Source of the DNA: Desulfonauticus sp. 38_4375
GTDB lineage: Bacteria > Desulfobacterota > Desulfovibrionia > Desulfovibrionales > Desulfonatronovibrionaceae
DNA length: 40,121 nucleotides
Direction: 5' to 3'
NCBI GenBank assembly: GCA_001507915.1
Contig: LGER01000010.1
Coordinates: 1 to 40,121, forward strand
Shown: positions 32,060-39,921 of the stretch, piece after piece
How positions within the stretch are numbered: the stretch's first letter is position 1
Layout: each line of letters begins with the position of its first letter
The notes under the pieces: generated by a model
Databases searched by the model: none
Seen by the model: the letters and a program-made list of their open reading frames with translations, nothing else
Told to the model about the DNA's origin: nothing
Program-made: the position numbers and the translations under genes

Positions 32060-33898
32060 ATGGGAATCAAAAACACCCGGGAACTGGTACACTTACTGGA
32101 AAGTAAAGGAGAGCTGGTCAGAGTAAAAGAAGAAGTGGATGCCCAGCTGGAAATAGCTGCCATACAAAGAAGAGTATTTCAAAGGCAGGGGCCAGCCCTT
32201 CTCTTTGAAAGGGTAAAAAATTGTGCCTATCCCTTATTAGGAAACATTTTTGGAAGTAAAAAAAGGTTAAAGCTTATCTTTGCTGATACTCTGGCCCAGG
32301 TGGAAAGTCTGTTTAAACTCAAAATTGACCCTCTGGAAATCTTTAAAAAACCTCATTACTGGTGGACCTTGCCTCGAGCCCTGAAAAACACCTGGCCCAA
32401 AATGGTAAAAAAAGGGCCTATTCTAAAACACAAAATAAGAATAAGTGCTTTACCCAGGTTAAAATCCTGGCCCAGGGATGGTGGAGCTTACATTACCTTA
32501 CCCCAGGTCTATACTGAAAGCCCCTTTAAACCTGGTCTTAAAAACTCCAACTTGGGTATGTACAGGGTTCAGTTAGATGGCAATGAATACCTTCTGGACC
32601 AGGAAGTGGGCCTGCACTATCAAATTCACCGGGGTATTGGCGTCCATCACCAGCAAGCCCTGCATCTGGGACAAAAACTACCAGTAAACATCTTTGTGGG
32701 CGGACCACCAGCCATGACCCTGGCTGCTATTATGCCCTTGCCTGAGGGCATTGCTGAAATCTTTTTTGCTGGAGTGCTGGGAGGCCAGAGGATTAAATTG
32801 GTCAAGACCCCGGAACACCCCTTGCCCCTTTTAGCAGAAGCAGATTTTTGTATTTGTGGTTATATAGACGGAGTAAAACCAGAAGGCCCCTTTGGCGATC
32901 ACTTAGGCTATTATAGCCTCAAACACCCGTTCCCGGTGTTAAAAGTAACCGGGGTCTATGCCCGTCCCCAGCCCATCTGGCCCTTTACCACAGTAGGCAG
33001 ACCACCCCAGGAAGACACCCTTTTTGGAGAGTTTATCCACGAACTCACCAAGGACCTGGTGCCCACAGTCTTTACTGGCGTAAAACAAATTCATGCAGTG
33101 GATGCTGCTGGCGTACATCCCCTTCTTCTGGCAGTTGGTAGAGAAAGCTATGTGCCCTTTAGTACAGAGCGCATCCCACAGGAAATCCTCACTCAAGCCT
33201 TCTCCCTTCTGGGACAAACCCAGACCTCACTAAGCAAGTATCTCTTTATCCAGGCTGAAGAAAAGGGAGAAGCCCTGGATGTCTATAATATCCCCAATTA
33301 CTTTCAAACCTTTTTAGAACGCCTAGACTTAAGGCGTGACCTACACTTTATCACCAGAACCACCATGGATACTTTAGATTATACTGGCATTAGCTTAAAT
33401 CAGGGTTCCAAACTGATTTTAGCAGCCTGTGCGCCTAAAAAGAGAGAACTGGGCCAAGCAGAAGAAGCGCAATTTAAACTGCCAGAGCCCTTTGGCAAGC
33501 TTACCTTTTTTGCTCCTGGCATTCTCATTCTCCAGGGACCTGGCCACACCCTGCCCAGGGATGAACAAGACCCTGTGCTTAGAGAACTGGCTAATTACTT
33601 ATTTACTCAAAAAAACATAGAAAAGTTTCCCCTGCTGGTGGTGGTGAATGATGCCTTATTTACAGCTAAAAACTGGGAAAACTTTCTCTGGGTTACCTTT
33701 ACCCGCTCTGATCCAGCCACAGACATCTATGGCGTGGGAGAATTTACCCACTGCAAGCACTTTGGGGCTCAAAAAGCCATTATTATTGATAGCCGCTTAA
33801 AGGGCTATCATGCCCCACCTCTGGAAGAAGACCCGGCAGTCCTGAAACGCATTCAAAAATTGGGAGAAAAAGGCAAATCCCTATATAAAATTTTATAA
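32060..33898 (+). CDS. UbiD-family prenyl-FMN-dependent decarboxylase
   Basis: A 612-residue UbiD-family (de)carboxylase, longer than E. coli UbiD (497 residues) but typical of the long form common in Desulfobacterota and Campylobacterota. Visible motifs are LPRLKSWPRDGGAYITLP, the IHRGIGVHHQQA segment, VGGPPAMTLAAIMPLPEG and the catalytic EGPFGDHLGYY at about 275-285 with Glu and Asp. Long forms are often annotated as menaquinone-biosynthesis decarboxylases of the futalosine route, but the substrate cannot be read here, and the UbiX-type flavin prenyltransferase it needs is not in the window. It starts with a weak AAGAGG site and ends 12 bases before cobT. Confidence 0.88.
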   Translation: MGIKNTRELVHLLESKGELVRVKEEVDAQLEIAAIQRRVFQRQGPALLFERVKNCAYPLLGNIFGSKKRLKLIFADTLAQVESLFKLKIDPLEIFKKPHYWWTLPRALKNTWPKMVKKGPILKHKIRISALPRLKSWPRDGGAYITLPQVYTESPFKPGLKNSNLGMYRVQLDGNEYLLDQEVGLHYQIHRGIGVHHQQALHLGQKLPVNIFVGGPPAMTLAAIMPLPEGIAEIFFAGVLGGQRIKLVKTPEHPLPLLAEADFCICGYIDGVKPEGPFGDHLGYYSLKHPFPVLKVTGVYARPQPIWPFTTVGRPPQEDTLFGEFIHELTKDLVPTVFTGVKQIHAVDAAGVHPLLLAVGRESYVPFSTERIPQEILTQAFSLLGQTQTSLSKYLFIQAEEKGEALDVYNIPNYFQTFLERLDLRRDLHFITRTTMDTLDYTGISLNQGSKLILAACAPKKRELGQAEEAQFKLPEPFGKLTFFAPGILILQGPGHTLPRDEQDPVLRELANYLFTQKNIEKFPLLVVVNDALFTAKNWENFLWVTFTRSDPATDIYGVGEFTHCKHFGAQKAIIIDSRLKGYHAPPLEEDPAVLKRIQKLGEKGKSLYKIL

Positions 33899-33910
33899 AA
33901 AGGAGTAGGC

Positions 33911-34978
33911 ATGGAAAAGGAGTTTTTACAACTTATACAACAAATCAAGCCAGTGGATTTGTCTCTGGAAGAAAAGGCCTATGCTCATCTGGATAATCTT
34001 ACCAAGCCTCCCCGCAGCCTGGGAAGATTGGAAGAAATAGCAGCCAGGCTCTTTGCCCTTTCTAAAGGCAAGGTAGAGCCCTATCCTGCCCGTATTTACA
34101 CCTGTGCAGCAGATCACGGCGTGGTGGAAGAAGGAGTTAGCCCCTACCCGCAAGAAGTGACCAGGCAAATGGTGCTCAATTTTTTAAATAATGGTGCAGG
34201 AATAAATGTGCTGTGCGCCACTTCAGGAGTAGAACTAAAGGTGGTAGATGTAGGGGTCAAAGGAGATACCTTTCCTGAGCATCCTGACCTCATTCAAAAA
34301 AAGATAAAACCTGGCACCAACAACCTGGTAAAAACCAGGGCCATGACTAAAGAAGAATGCTTGCAGGCCCTTTTCCTGGGACTGGAACTGGCCCGCAAGG
34401 CCAAAGAGGAAGGCATTAAAAGCCTGGGTACCGGAGAAATGGGCATAGGCAATACTACACCTTCTACTGCTCTTTATTGCGCCTTTTTGAATTTAGATCC
34501 CTACGAGTGCACAGGTAAAGGAGCAGGTCTTGATGAACAAAAAGTTAAACAAAAAGCCAGGCTTATTGCCCAGGCCTTAGAAAGACATAAAAGAGAGGTA
34601 AATTCTCAAGACCCCCTGGAAATTTTATCCAGCCTGGGCGGACTGGAAATTGCCTGCCTGACAGGACTGATTTTGGGTGGAGCGCTGGAAGAAATGGCTG
34701 TAGTCATTGATGGCTTTATCTCCACTGCAGCCTTTGTAGCTGCCTATAATCTCAATCCTCTGGTAAAAGACTATTGCTTTTTCTCCCACTGTTCAGCAGA
34801 AAATTATCACCAGGCCTTATTAAAAAACCTAAAGGCCCGTCCCCTGCTTGATTTAGGCCTTCGCCTGGGAGAAGGAACAGGCGCAGCCCTGGCCTTTTTC
34901 CTGCTCAAAGCTGCAGCTAATATTTTCAATAACATGGCAACCTTTGAACAGGCAGGAGTTTCCAAAGAAATAAAATGA
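33911..34978 (+). CDS. cobT: nicotinate-nucleotide--dimethylbenzimidazole phosphoribosyltransferase
   Basis: Activates the lower-ligand base of cobamides by transferring ribose phosphate from nicotinate mononucleotide. The 355-residue protein shows LTKPPRSLGRLEEIA, ADHGVVEEGVSPYP, NFLNNGAGINVL, GTGEMGIGNTTPSTAL and the C-terminal LGLRLGEGTGAALAF with the catalytic Glu. AAAAAGGAG precedes the ATG. The stop overlaps the DUF523 start (ATGA). It is the only recognisable corrinoid gene in the window. Confidence 0.96.
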   Translation: MEKEFLQLIQQIKPVDLSLEEKAYAHLDNLTKPPRSLGRLEEIAARLFALSKGKVEPYPARIYTCAADHGVVEEGVSPYPQEVTRQMVLNFLNNGAGINVLCATSGVELKVVDVGVKGDTFPEHPDLIQKKIKPGTNNLVKTRAMTKEECLQALFLGLELARKAKEEGIKSLGTGEMGIGNTTPSTALYCAFLNLDPYECTGKGAGLDEQKVKQKARLIAQALERHKREVNSQDPLEILSSLGGLEIACLTGLILGGALEEMAVVIDGFISTAAFVAAYNLNPLVKDYCFFSHCSAENYHQALLKNLKARPLLDLGLRLGEGTGAALAFFLLKAAANIFNNMATFEQAGVSKEIK

Positions 34979-35481
34979 ACCAGTTCACTTTAGGGGTAAG
35001 TGCCTGTCTTTTGGGCCACAATGTACGCTATGACGGCAAAAACAAGTTAAACTGGTGGCTTTATACAGAGGGAAGAAAAATGTTCAACCTGCTTCCCATC
35101 TGTCCGGAAAAAGAATGTGGGCTTCCTGTTCCCAGGGAGCCCATGCACCTGGAAGAAAAAAAGGGGGAAATATATCTTTTGGGCAATCAGACCCAAAAAG
35201 ACTTTACCCCTTTAATACATAAGTGGGCAGTGAAAAAAATTGAAGAATTAAAAACAATCCAGCTTTGTGGTTATGTCTTTAAAAGCAAATCCCCCAGTTG
35301 TGGCTTAAATTTAAGCCTGAACTCTCAAGGCAAAATACAAGGCCTCTGGGCCTATATTTTTAGCCAAAACTTTCCCTTTATCCCCATTTTGGAAGAAAAG
35401 GACTTATCAAATCCCAAGCTAAGGGAAAATTTTTTACATCAGGTCTTTAGGTTGCAAGAAAAGCTGAATGATATCTATTAA
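34975..35481 (+). CDS. DUF523 family protein
   Basis: A 168-residue protein of the DUF523 family, function unknown. Family features are the N-terminal LGVSACLLGHNVRYDG, PICPEKECGLPVPREPMHLE and YVFKSKSPSCGLN. Conserved cysteines in those three segments could bind a metal or cluster. The ATG overlaps the cobT stop codon, so the two are translationally coupled. It is the last gene of the compact core block; an AT-rich stretch without genes follows. Confidence 0.9.
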   Translation: MNQFTLGVSACLLGHNVRYDGKNKLNWWLYTEGRKMFNLLPICPEKECGLPVPREPMHLEEKKGEIYLLGNQTQKDFTPLIHKWAVKKIEELKTIQLCGYVFKSKSPSCGLNLSLNSQGKIQGLWAYIFSQNFPFIPILEEKDLSNPKLRENFLHQVFRLQEKLNDIY

Positions 35482-36083
35482 ATCTATTATTTTTCAGAAA
35501 AATAACTATATACACTGAATTAAATTGCTAGATTTAATTTGGATTAGATTTTTTATTACTCTATATCCCCTTATCTTAAGGGACAAAACAGCTTACCATA
35601 CCAAATAGTTAAAAACTCCAAAACACTCTTAAAGGCTAAAAAACACTTGACAAAGCAAACCCTTTTTATTGTAAAGAGTCAAAAAGACAAATTGATGAGA
35701 AATGCATAATATTCACCATACAACTACAATTATAAAGCAGATTTAAAAACTATTATTTTTAACTTAAAATATTTCTTCTCCCATTTATAGCAAGTTCTGT
35801 ATTTTTAAAAAGTAGAGAAAATGACCGTAAATAAAAACCATATAAACATAAAACGGAAAAAAAGATTAAAAAAAATAATAGGACTTAACAAGAAAATCTA
35901 AACATAATAATATAAGGATTATAAACATATACAGCCAAGCTATTCTATTTATAGAAAATCATATTTACAAAATATCATTTCCAAATGAACCGAAAATTTT
36001 TATTTTAAGCAAGTTAATAAAACATATAAAATATATACCATTAATCTAATATAGCTTGTAGATAAAAAACAAAAGGAGGAAAA
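35482..36083. other. 602-base AT-rich intergenic stretch, no gene seen
   Basis: No reading frame with a convincing start and ribosome-binding site is present on either strand. A small perfect hairpin CCCTTA-TCT-TAAGGG lies near 35568-35582 without a T-run, and a TTGACA near 35647 has only a poor -10. The stretch marks the change from dense core genes to the looser right-hand region. The AAAAGGAGG ribosome-binding site of the next gene ends it. A small RNA or insertion scar cannot be excluded. Confidence 0.6.
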
Positions 36084-36845
36084 ATGTTAGTTTTAACCCA
36101 TAAAAGAATTATAAGAGATGTTCTTTTTAAGTTAAAAGGAGAAGAGATAGATGAATCTTTATTAAAGATGATAAAGAAATTTCATATGGAAGAAAATGCT
36201 ACTATCAATTTGTTTTTTGACAAGGAATCTTTATATGAATACTTTTTAGATTGTGATAACTTGCAAAAATTGTATAAAAAAACATGTAGTTTTATTGAAA
36301 ACCTTAAACCTTTTTGTCATACAGAAACATCTTTTAAGGAACCAAACTCTTTGGAAGGTATTGAAGTAAATGAGGACAAGCATTGTCTACCAATTTCTGT
36401 AGGTAAAAGCAAGCTCAAAATTGAATTTTGCATTTTAGATAAAGATGAACATAAAGATTTCAAAGACATAAAAATATCAATGAGCGATGTTTTGATAGAT
36501 GATTCAAAAAATAAAGCAGAAATCAATGAACTCTCTCTTTTATATTTATTGGATTATATAACACCTAAAGAAATTTTCAATATTGCAACCGAAGGTTGTG
36601 TTTACAACTCTAAAGATGGATATGCTGTTTTAAATATAGAAACTGGTCATATTGAAACCGTTAGCCTAGACAAAGATAGAGCACATGATTTATCTGAACA
36701 AAATTATGTAGAAATATATAAAATATCACACAACGACTTATCAAAGTTAGACTCTCTATATTTTGATTTTAAAAATGAAGAATTTGAATCTTGCATAGAG
36801 AAAGCCAAGGAGCAGGTAAAGCAAAAAATGTTAAAATTAAGCTAA
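36084..36845 (+). CDS. uncharacterised 253-residue protein
   Basis: I do not recognise a family. The protein is soluble, acidic and Lys/Asp/Glu-rich, without signal peptide or membrane segment. It begins MLVLTHKRIIRDVLFKLKGE and ends in a helical KAKEQVKQKMLKLS tail. Four scattered cysteines show no CXXC pattern. A strong AAAAGGAGGAAAA site before the ATG and codon use typical of coding DNA support it as a real gene. It stands alone, with gene-free DNA on both sides, and is markedly more AT-rich than the core genes. Confidence 0.7.
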   Translation: MLVLTHKRIIRDVLFKLKGEEIDESLLKMIKKFHMEENATINLFFDKESLYEYFLDCDNLQKLYKKTCSFIENLKPFCHTETSFKEPNSLEGIEVNEDKHCLPISVGKSKLKIEFCILDKDEHKDFKDIKISMSDVLIDDSKNKAEINELSLLYLLDYITPKEIFNIATEGCVYNSKDGYAVLNIETGHIETVSLDKDRAHDLSEQNYVEIYKISHNDLSKLDSLYFDFKNEEFESCIEKAKEQVKQKMLKLS

Positions 36846-37060
36846 AATAATTTAATCATTCAGATAATCAGGAACCAATCTTCATTATTTACCCAAGGCA
36901 AAGAAACCAAAAATGTTTGGAAGTGTTTTCTATCCAAAAATTATATAGTAGGCCTTTTATAAACATCGCCTCTATAGGTGGGTGGGTAATTGGACTTTGT
37001 CTCCGAATTTCTGTGTTTTTATCATTTTTCTTCTATCTTCTACAATAGAAGTAGATTTTA
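36846..37060. terminator. intergenic region with hairpin after the 253-residue gene
   Basis: A hairpin at 37032-37055 (CTTCTA at 37037-37042 pairs with TAGAAG at 37046-37051, extended by TCTA/TAGA outside) is followed by TTTTATCAT on the plus strand. It may end the plus-strand transcript. It lies between two convergent genes. The rest of this 215-base stretch has no recognisable feature. Confidence 0.4.
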
Positions 37061-37573
37061 TCATAAAGTTAAATTAATCTCTCTCTTTTTTTCATCTAAG
37101 GAATAAATTAAAAAACCCTTACCCCATTGCAACAATGAGGTCAGGGCAAACACAACATAATTGTCAGGCAAAGGTTCAGCCTTAAAAAACCAACTATTGC
37201 AGGGCAAATAATTATTTTGCTTCTTTTCAAGAGCAAAGGGATAGTGCTTAATTGCTATTTTTTTAAAGAAAAGAACATTATAGCCAACTACAGTGGAAGG
37301 TAAAGGTAAAAGGTCATCTCTGAAAGCTCCAAAATAAATAAAATATTTATTGTCTTTAACTCCAATTATTTCCTGCTTATCTCCATCAACAGTTATAGAA
37401 TATCCTTGTTTTAATAAAGAAAAGTTATTACCTTTGTCTCTCCTTACCAAAAACAAGGTGTCAAAATAATTTGAGTTTCCAATTATACCACCTTCAATTT
37501 TAATAGTTATAGCAAAAACTATACTAGAAGAAAAAAGCAAAAAAAGACTTAATAAAAATACCTTGGTTTTCAT
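37061..37573 (-). CDS. uncharacterised exported protein
   Basis: A 170-residue protein with a clear signal peptide (MKTK, a Leu/Phe/Ser-rich core, cleavage likely after SSIVFA around residue 21). The mature part is beta-rich and ends in a segment ALTSLLQWGKGFLIYSLDEK. One cysteine (LPCNSW) is present, but there is no lipobox. No family is recognised. The ribosome-binding site is weak (GAGAG). It is the only minus-strand gene between the core block and the TraY-like remnant. Its reality rests on the good signal peptide and intact length. Confidence 0.6.
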   Translation of the reverse strand: MKTKVFLLSLFLLFSSSIVFAITIKIEGGIIGNSNYFDTLFLVRRDKGNNFSLLKQGYSITVDGDKQEIIGVKDNKYFIYFGAFRDDLLPLPSTVVGYNVLFFKKIAIKHYPFALEKKQNNYLPCNSWFFKAEPLPDNYVVFALTSLLQWGKGFLIYSLDEKKREINLTL

Positions 37574-37913
37574 TTTTGCTCTCTTAAATCTTTATCTTTT
37601 AAAGCTTCATTAAAATTATTCCAGCCAACGCCTAATTCGTTTAGACAATAATATTAGGATAAGGACATAAGTTCTTTTCTTGTTAAAATATCATTTTTCT
37701 TTATTTTGTCAAACAAAAAAGCCTAAGTCTTAAAAAAGATTTTATTTTCTTCCTTGTCAAACTTAACTTAGCACTTATGCTTTTAGGCTTAATTAGATTA
37801 AATTTTAGCAAGAAGAAAGCTTGACTTTAAAATATAGTACAGTATATCATTTTACCAAGAATCTTTTCTTTTTAACAACAAAAAAAATAAAAATAATGTG
37901 TTGAGGTAAAGAA
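37574..37913. other. 340-base intergenic region with repeats and a promoter
   Basis: No gene seen. TTGTCAAAC occurs twice (near 37706 and 37754), and AAGCCTAA near 37719 is repeated inverted as TTAGGCTT near 37793. Near its right end is TTGACT (37821-37826), 18 bases, TATCAT (37845-37850), a plausible promoter for the next gene. The GAGGTAAAGAA ribosome-binding site of that gene ends the region. Confidence 0.5.
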
Positions 37914-38312
37914 ATGAACACATTTAAGGTAAAAAAAATAAGTACAGACCAGAATAATACCGTAAAGGCCATAGTCAGCACTATCGAAGATTTAGAAACC
38001 CTATGGGGTAAGCTCGAAAAGGAAAAATCTAACCATATTAAAAACTTGGCCCAAAAAGGCTATTCTATTAAAAATGAAGACGATATAGATTATATTTACA
38101 CCTGTGATTATCACGATGAGCAACAAAAATGGATACGCCTTGGCAAGGCAGATGAGTATTTTAACAATGCTACAGAACAAAAAGCCCGGCAGGCCAAGTT
38201 TATCTTGGAACAGATAAAAACAATTGAAGATGAGCAAGAAAAAATAAGAGCTAAAATCAGAAACTTAAAAAAACAGGCAGAAGAGATTCTCTTAGATTGC
38301 CTGATAGGCTAA
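37914..38312 (+). CDS. uncharacterised coiled-coil protein (132 residues)
   Basis: No family recognised. Charged, probably cytosolic. An early helix (IVSTIEDLETLWGKLEKEKS) is followed by a short region with DDIDYIYTCDYHDEQQKWIR. The C-terminal 50 residues are a predicted coiled coil (FILEQIKTIEDEQEKIRAKI, then RNLKKQAEEILLD). GAGG lies seven bases before the ATG and a promoter candidate is at 37821-37850. It shares no clear sequence with the two paralogous proteins that follow, but their coiled-coil character and position suggest one module. Confidence 0.65.
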   Translation: MNTFKVKKISTDQNNTVKAIVSTIEDLETLWGKLEKEKSNHIKNLAQKGYSIKNEDDIDYIYTCDYHDEQQKWIRLGKADEYFNNATEQKARQAKFILEQIKTIEDEQEKIRAKIRNLKKQAEEILLDCLIG

Positions 38313-38326
38313 AAAATAATCAAACC

Positions 38327-38355
38327 TTGACAAATACACGCATTTGGCGTATGAT
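38327..38355 (+). promoter_or_regulatory. near-consensus promoter of the paralog pair
   Basis: TTGACA (38327-38332), exactly 17 bases, TATGAT (38350-38355). The spacer contains ATACACGC...GCGTAT, a short imperfect dyad that could be an operator. Because the -10 box lies inside the longer open frame from 38344, the true start of the next gene is the ATG at 38398, preceded by AAAAGGAG. Confidence 0.75.
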
Positions 38356-38397
38356 AAAGGTAAGATTAAAAAGAAAATAAAAAAAAAGGAGACTATT

Positions 38398-38886
38398 ATG
38401 TCTTACGATGATGATATTTATAATCCATATAGCCAAGACCCTGCTTTTGTAGGGTATAATAACCCTTTTATGCCCTATGATAATGGCAATCCTAATGCCC
38501 CTATGACCGACGGGATAAGAAACAGGCAAATTATAGAGGAAGAAGAGGAAGAATTTTTACAGGCCAAAGCTGAATATGAAAATGCAATAATAAATCTTAG
38601 TAGGAGAATTAAAGAAAGAAGAGAACTTTTTCATTCTATAGTTAAGCAACGTAATTTTTTATTTAAAGAGGGAGTAGGCTATCGTTATGCCCTTATGGAA
38701 GCGGTAAATAGGTTTGGTTCAGAAGAATTAAAGGAAGTAATCAGGGATACTGCTAAGAAGAGAAGGAAAGAAATAGAAAAAGAATTGTTGAAAAATGAAA
38801 AATTTATAAGTAATGGTTTTAATTTAAAGAATTTAGATGAGCATGTTAAAGAGAGGTATAAACGTTATTTTGGCAGGTTAGATTAA
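38398..38886 (+). CDS. uncharacterised coiled-coil protein, first of a tandem paralog pair
   Basis: A 162-residue protein of no recognised family. It has a disordered Tyr/Asp/Asn/Pro-rich N-terminus (MSYDDDIYNPYSQDPAF onwards), a Glu-rich start of a coiled coil (IEEEEEEFLQAKAEYENAI), the shared motif IVKQRNFLFKE, a helical middle and the shared C-terminal end FNLKNLDEHVKERYKRYFGR. The ATG at 38398 is chosen for its AAAAAGGAG site and the promoter just upstream; the earlier TTG frame would start inside the promoter. The next gene encodes a paralog 11 bases downstream. Confidence 0.72.
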   Translation: MSYDDDIYNPYSQDPAFVGYNNPFMPYDNGNPNAPMTDGIRNRQIIEEEEEEFLQAKAEYENAIINLSRRIKERRELFHSIVKQRNFLFKEGVGYRYALMEAVNRFGSEELKEVIRDTAKKRRKEIEKELLKNEKFISNGFNLKNLDEHVKERYKRYFGRLD

Positions 38887-38897
38887 GGGGGTAGGTT

Positions 38898-39326
38898 ATG
38901 CTTAGAACCAGGGCAGATGATTACGCAGAATTTGGAAGAATCGTTACCAATCGCATATTGTTTAATAGGGCTTTAAATAATCTGGAAAAACAATATTTGG
39001 CTTTAAAAGCAGAATATGAAGAATTAGGTGAACTTTTAGATAGTGTAATTAAACAACGCAATTTTTTATTTAGAGAAGCTTTTCTTTTCAGGTCTTTTTA
39101 TCTGCAATTCCAAGACAAGGAGATTGTAACGAAAATTTTTGGTGGAAATGAGAAAAAGGCTGAAGCGTTTATAAATTTTTTTAAAGAAGCCAAAGATTTT
39201 TATACCAGGACAGTAGTTACTGAACTATTTCCTAAAGTTAAATGGGCAAAAGAGGGTTATGACCTTTCTAATCATGACCCTAAAGTTAAGGAAAGATATT
39301 TAAAATATTTTGGTAAATTGAAATAA
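38898..39326 (+). CDS. uncharacterised coiled-coil protein, second of a tandem paralog pair
   Basis: A 142-residue protein related to its upstream neighbour. Both have a long helix ending in IKQRNFLFRE (positions about 50-59 here), and both end with YDLSNHDPKVKERYLKYFGK-like sequence. The disordered N-terminus of the first paralog is replaced by LRTRADDYAEFGRIVTNRIL. No membrane or signal segment, no known domain. GGGGGTAGGTT precedes the ATG and the gap to the first paralog is 11 bases, so they are co-transcribed and may form a hetero-oligomer (inference). Confidence 0.72.
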   Translation: MLRTRADDYAEFGRIVTNRILFNRALNNLEKQYLALKAEYEELGELLDSVIKQRNFLFREAFLFRSFYLQFQDKEIVTKIFGGNEKKAEAFINFFKEAKDFYTRTVVTELFPKVKWAKEGYDLSNHDPKVKERYLKYFGKLK

Positions 39327-39348
39327 TAATTAAATTATTTTAATTATT
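39325..39348. terminator. A/T-only hairpin between convergent genes
   Basis: AATAATTAAA (39325-39334) pairs perfectly with TTTAATTATT (39339-39348) over a 4-base loop; T residues follow. It spans the stop codons of the plus-strand paralog gene and the minus-strand TraY-like remnant and may serve both directions, although the stem is weak because it lacks G/C pairs. Confidence 0.5.
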
Positions 39349-39789
39349 TTCTCTTTCTCCTTCTCCCCCGCCACCTGCACCTGGAGCTGGAGTTTGAGTT
39401 ACTATGCCACCCATTTTTTTGGCTTTAGATTTAGTTGCTCCAATGCTTTCAGTTAGGACTCTTTCACTGCGTTGGGCAATCATGGCATAATAGCCACGGC
39501 TTTTGCTTTCGTCTGCATGTTCGCCCAGGTCTCCCAGGTGAGCACCTATCCAGTTTAAGACGGTCTTGGGTAGATGCAAAGTAATTCCAAATAGCCTATG
39601 GGCAAAAATGAGCATGGCAGAGATATAAATGGTTAGATAGGCTATGGCAGAAGGCAAGCCTATCACATGGGCAGAAGCCTCGTTGGCCACAAAAATCATG
39701 AAGAGCTTACCAAAAACCCTTAAAACTATATCTACGCAAACTATAGAAACAAACATGCCACAGACCATTAAAGATGGCCTTAAAAGGAC
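39340..39789 (-). pseudogene. 3' remnant of a DotA/TraY-like conjugation membrane protein
   Basis: The minus-strand frame encodes the C-terminal part of a DotA/TraY-type protein, a large inner-membrane component of type IVB secretion and conjugation machines. It reads LLRPSLMVCGMFVS, two hydrophobic helices, GITLHLPKTVLNWIGAHLGD and a cytosolic Gly/Pro-rich tail (PAPGAGGGGEGE). Family proteins are many hundreds of residues; here only about 150 remain. The frame stays open upstream to a stop at 39856-39858, but family-like sequence is lost just before the LLRPS motif. No start with a ribosome-binding site is apparent (an ATG at 39768 falls within the helix). It is therefore most likely a truncated leftover. 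Confidence 0.65.
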
Positions 39790-39921
39790 AGATGAATACC
39801 CTTTTGGGGTTGAGTTACTGTGTAGAGAGTGGTTAAGAGAAATACACAGGAATAGCTATTGAGAATTAACCAGTATTCCACTATTCTACTCAACAACTCA
39901 ACCAAATTCAGGAGCAAGAAG

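Noticed and set aside
35482-36083. CRISPR array or tandem repeats in the AT-rich gap
   Set aside because: No regularly spaced repeat was found here or elsewhere; the low complexity is plain A/T richness.
38344-38397. Upstream TTG start for the first paralog
   Set aside because: The -10 box of a near-consensus promoter lies inside it, and a good ribosome-binding site stands before the ATG at 38398.
39644-39862. Plus-strand frame of 72 codons near the right edge
   Set aside because: It is antisense to the TraY-like remnant and has no supporting ribosome-binding site.
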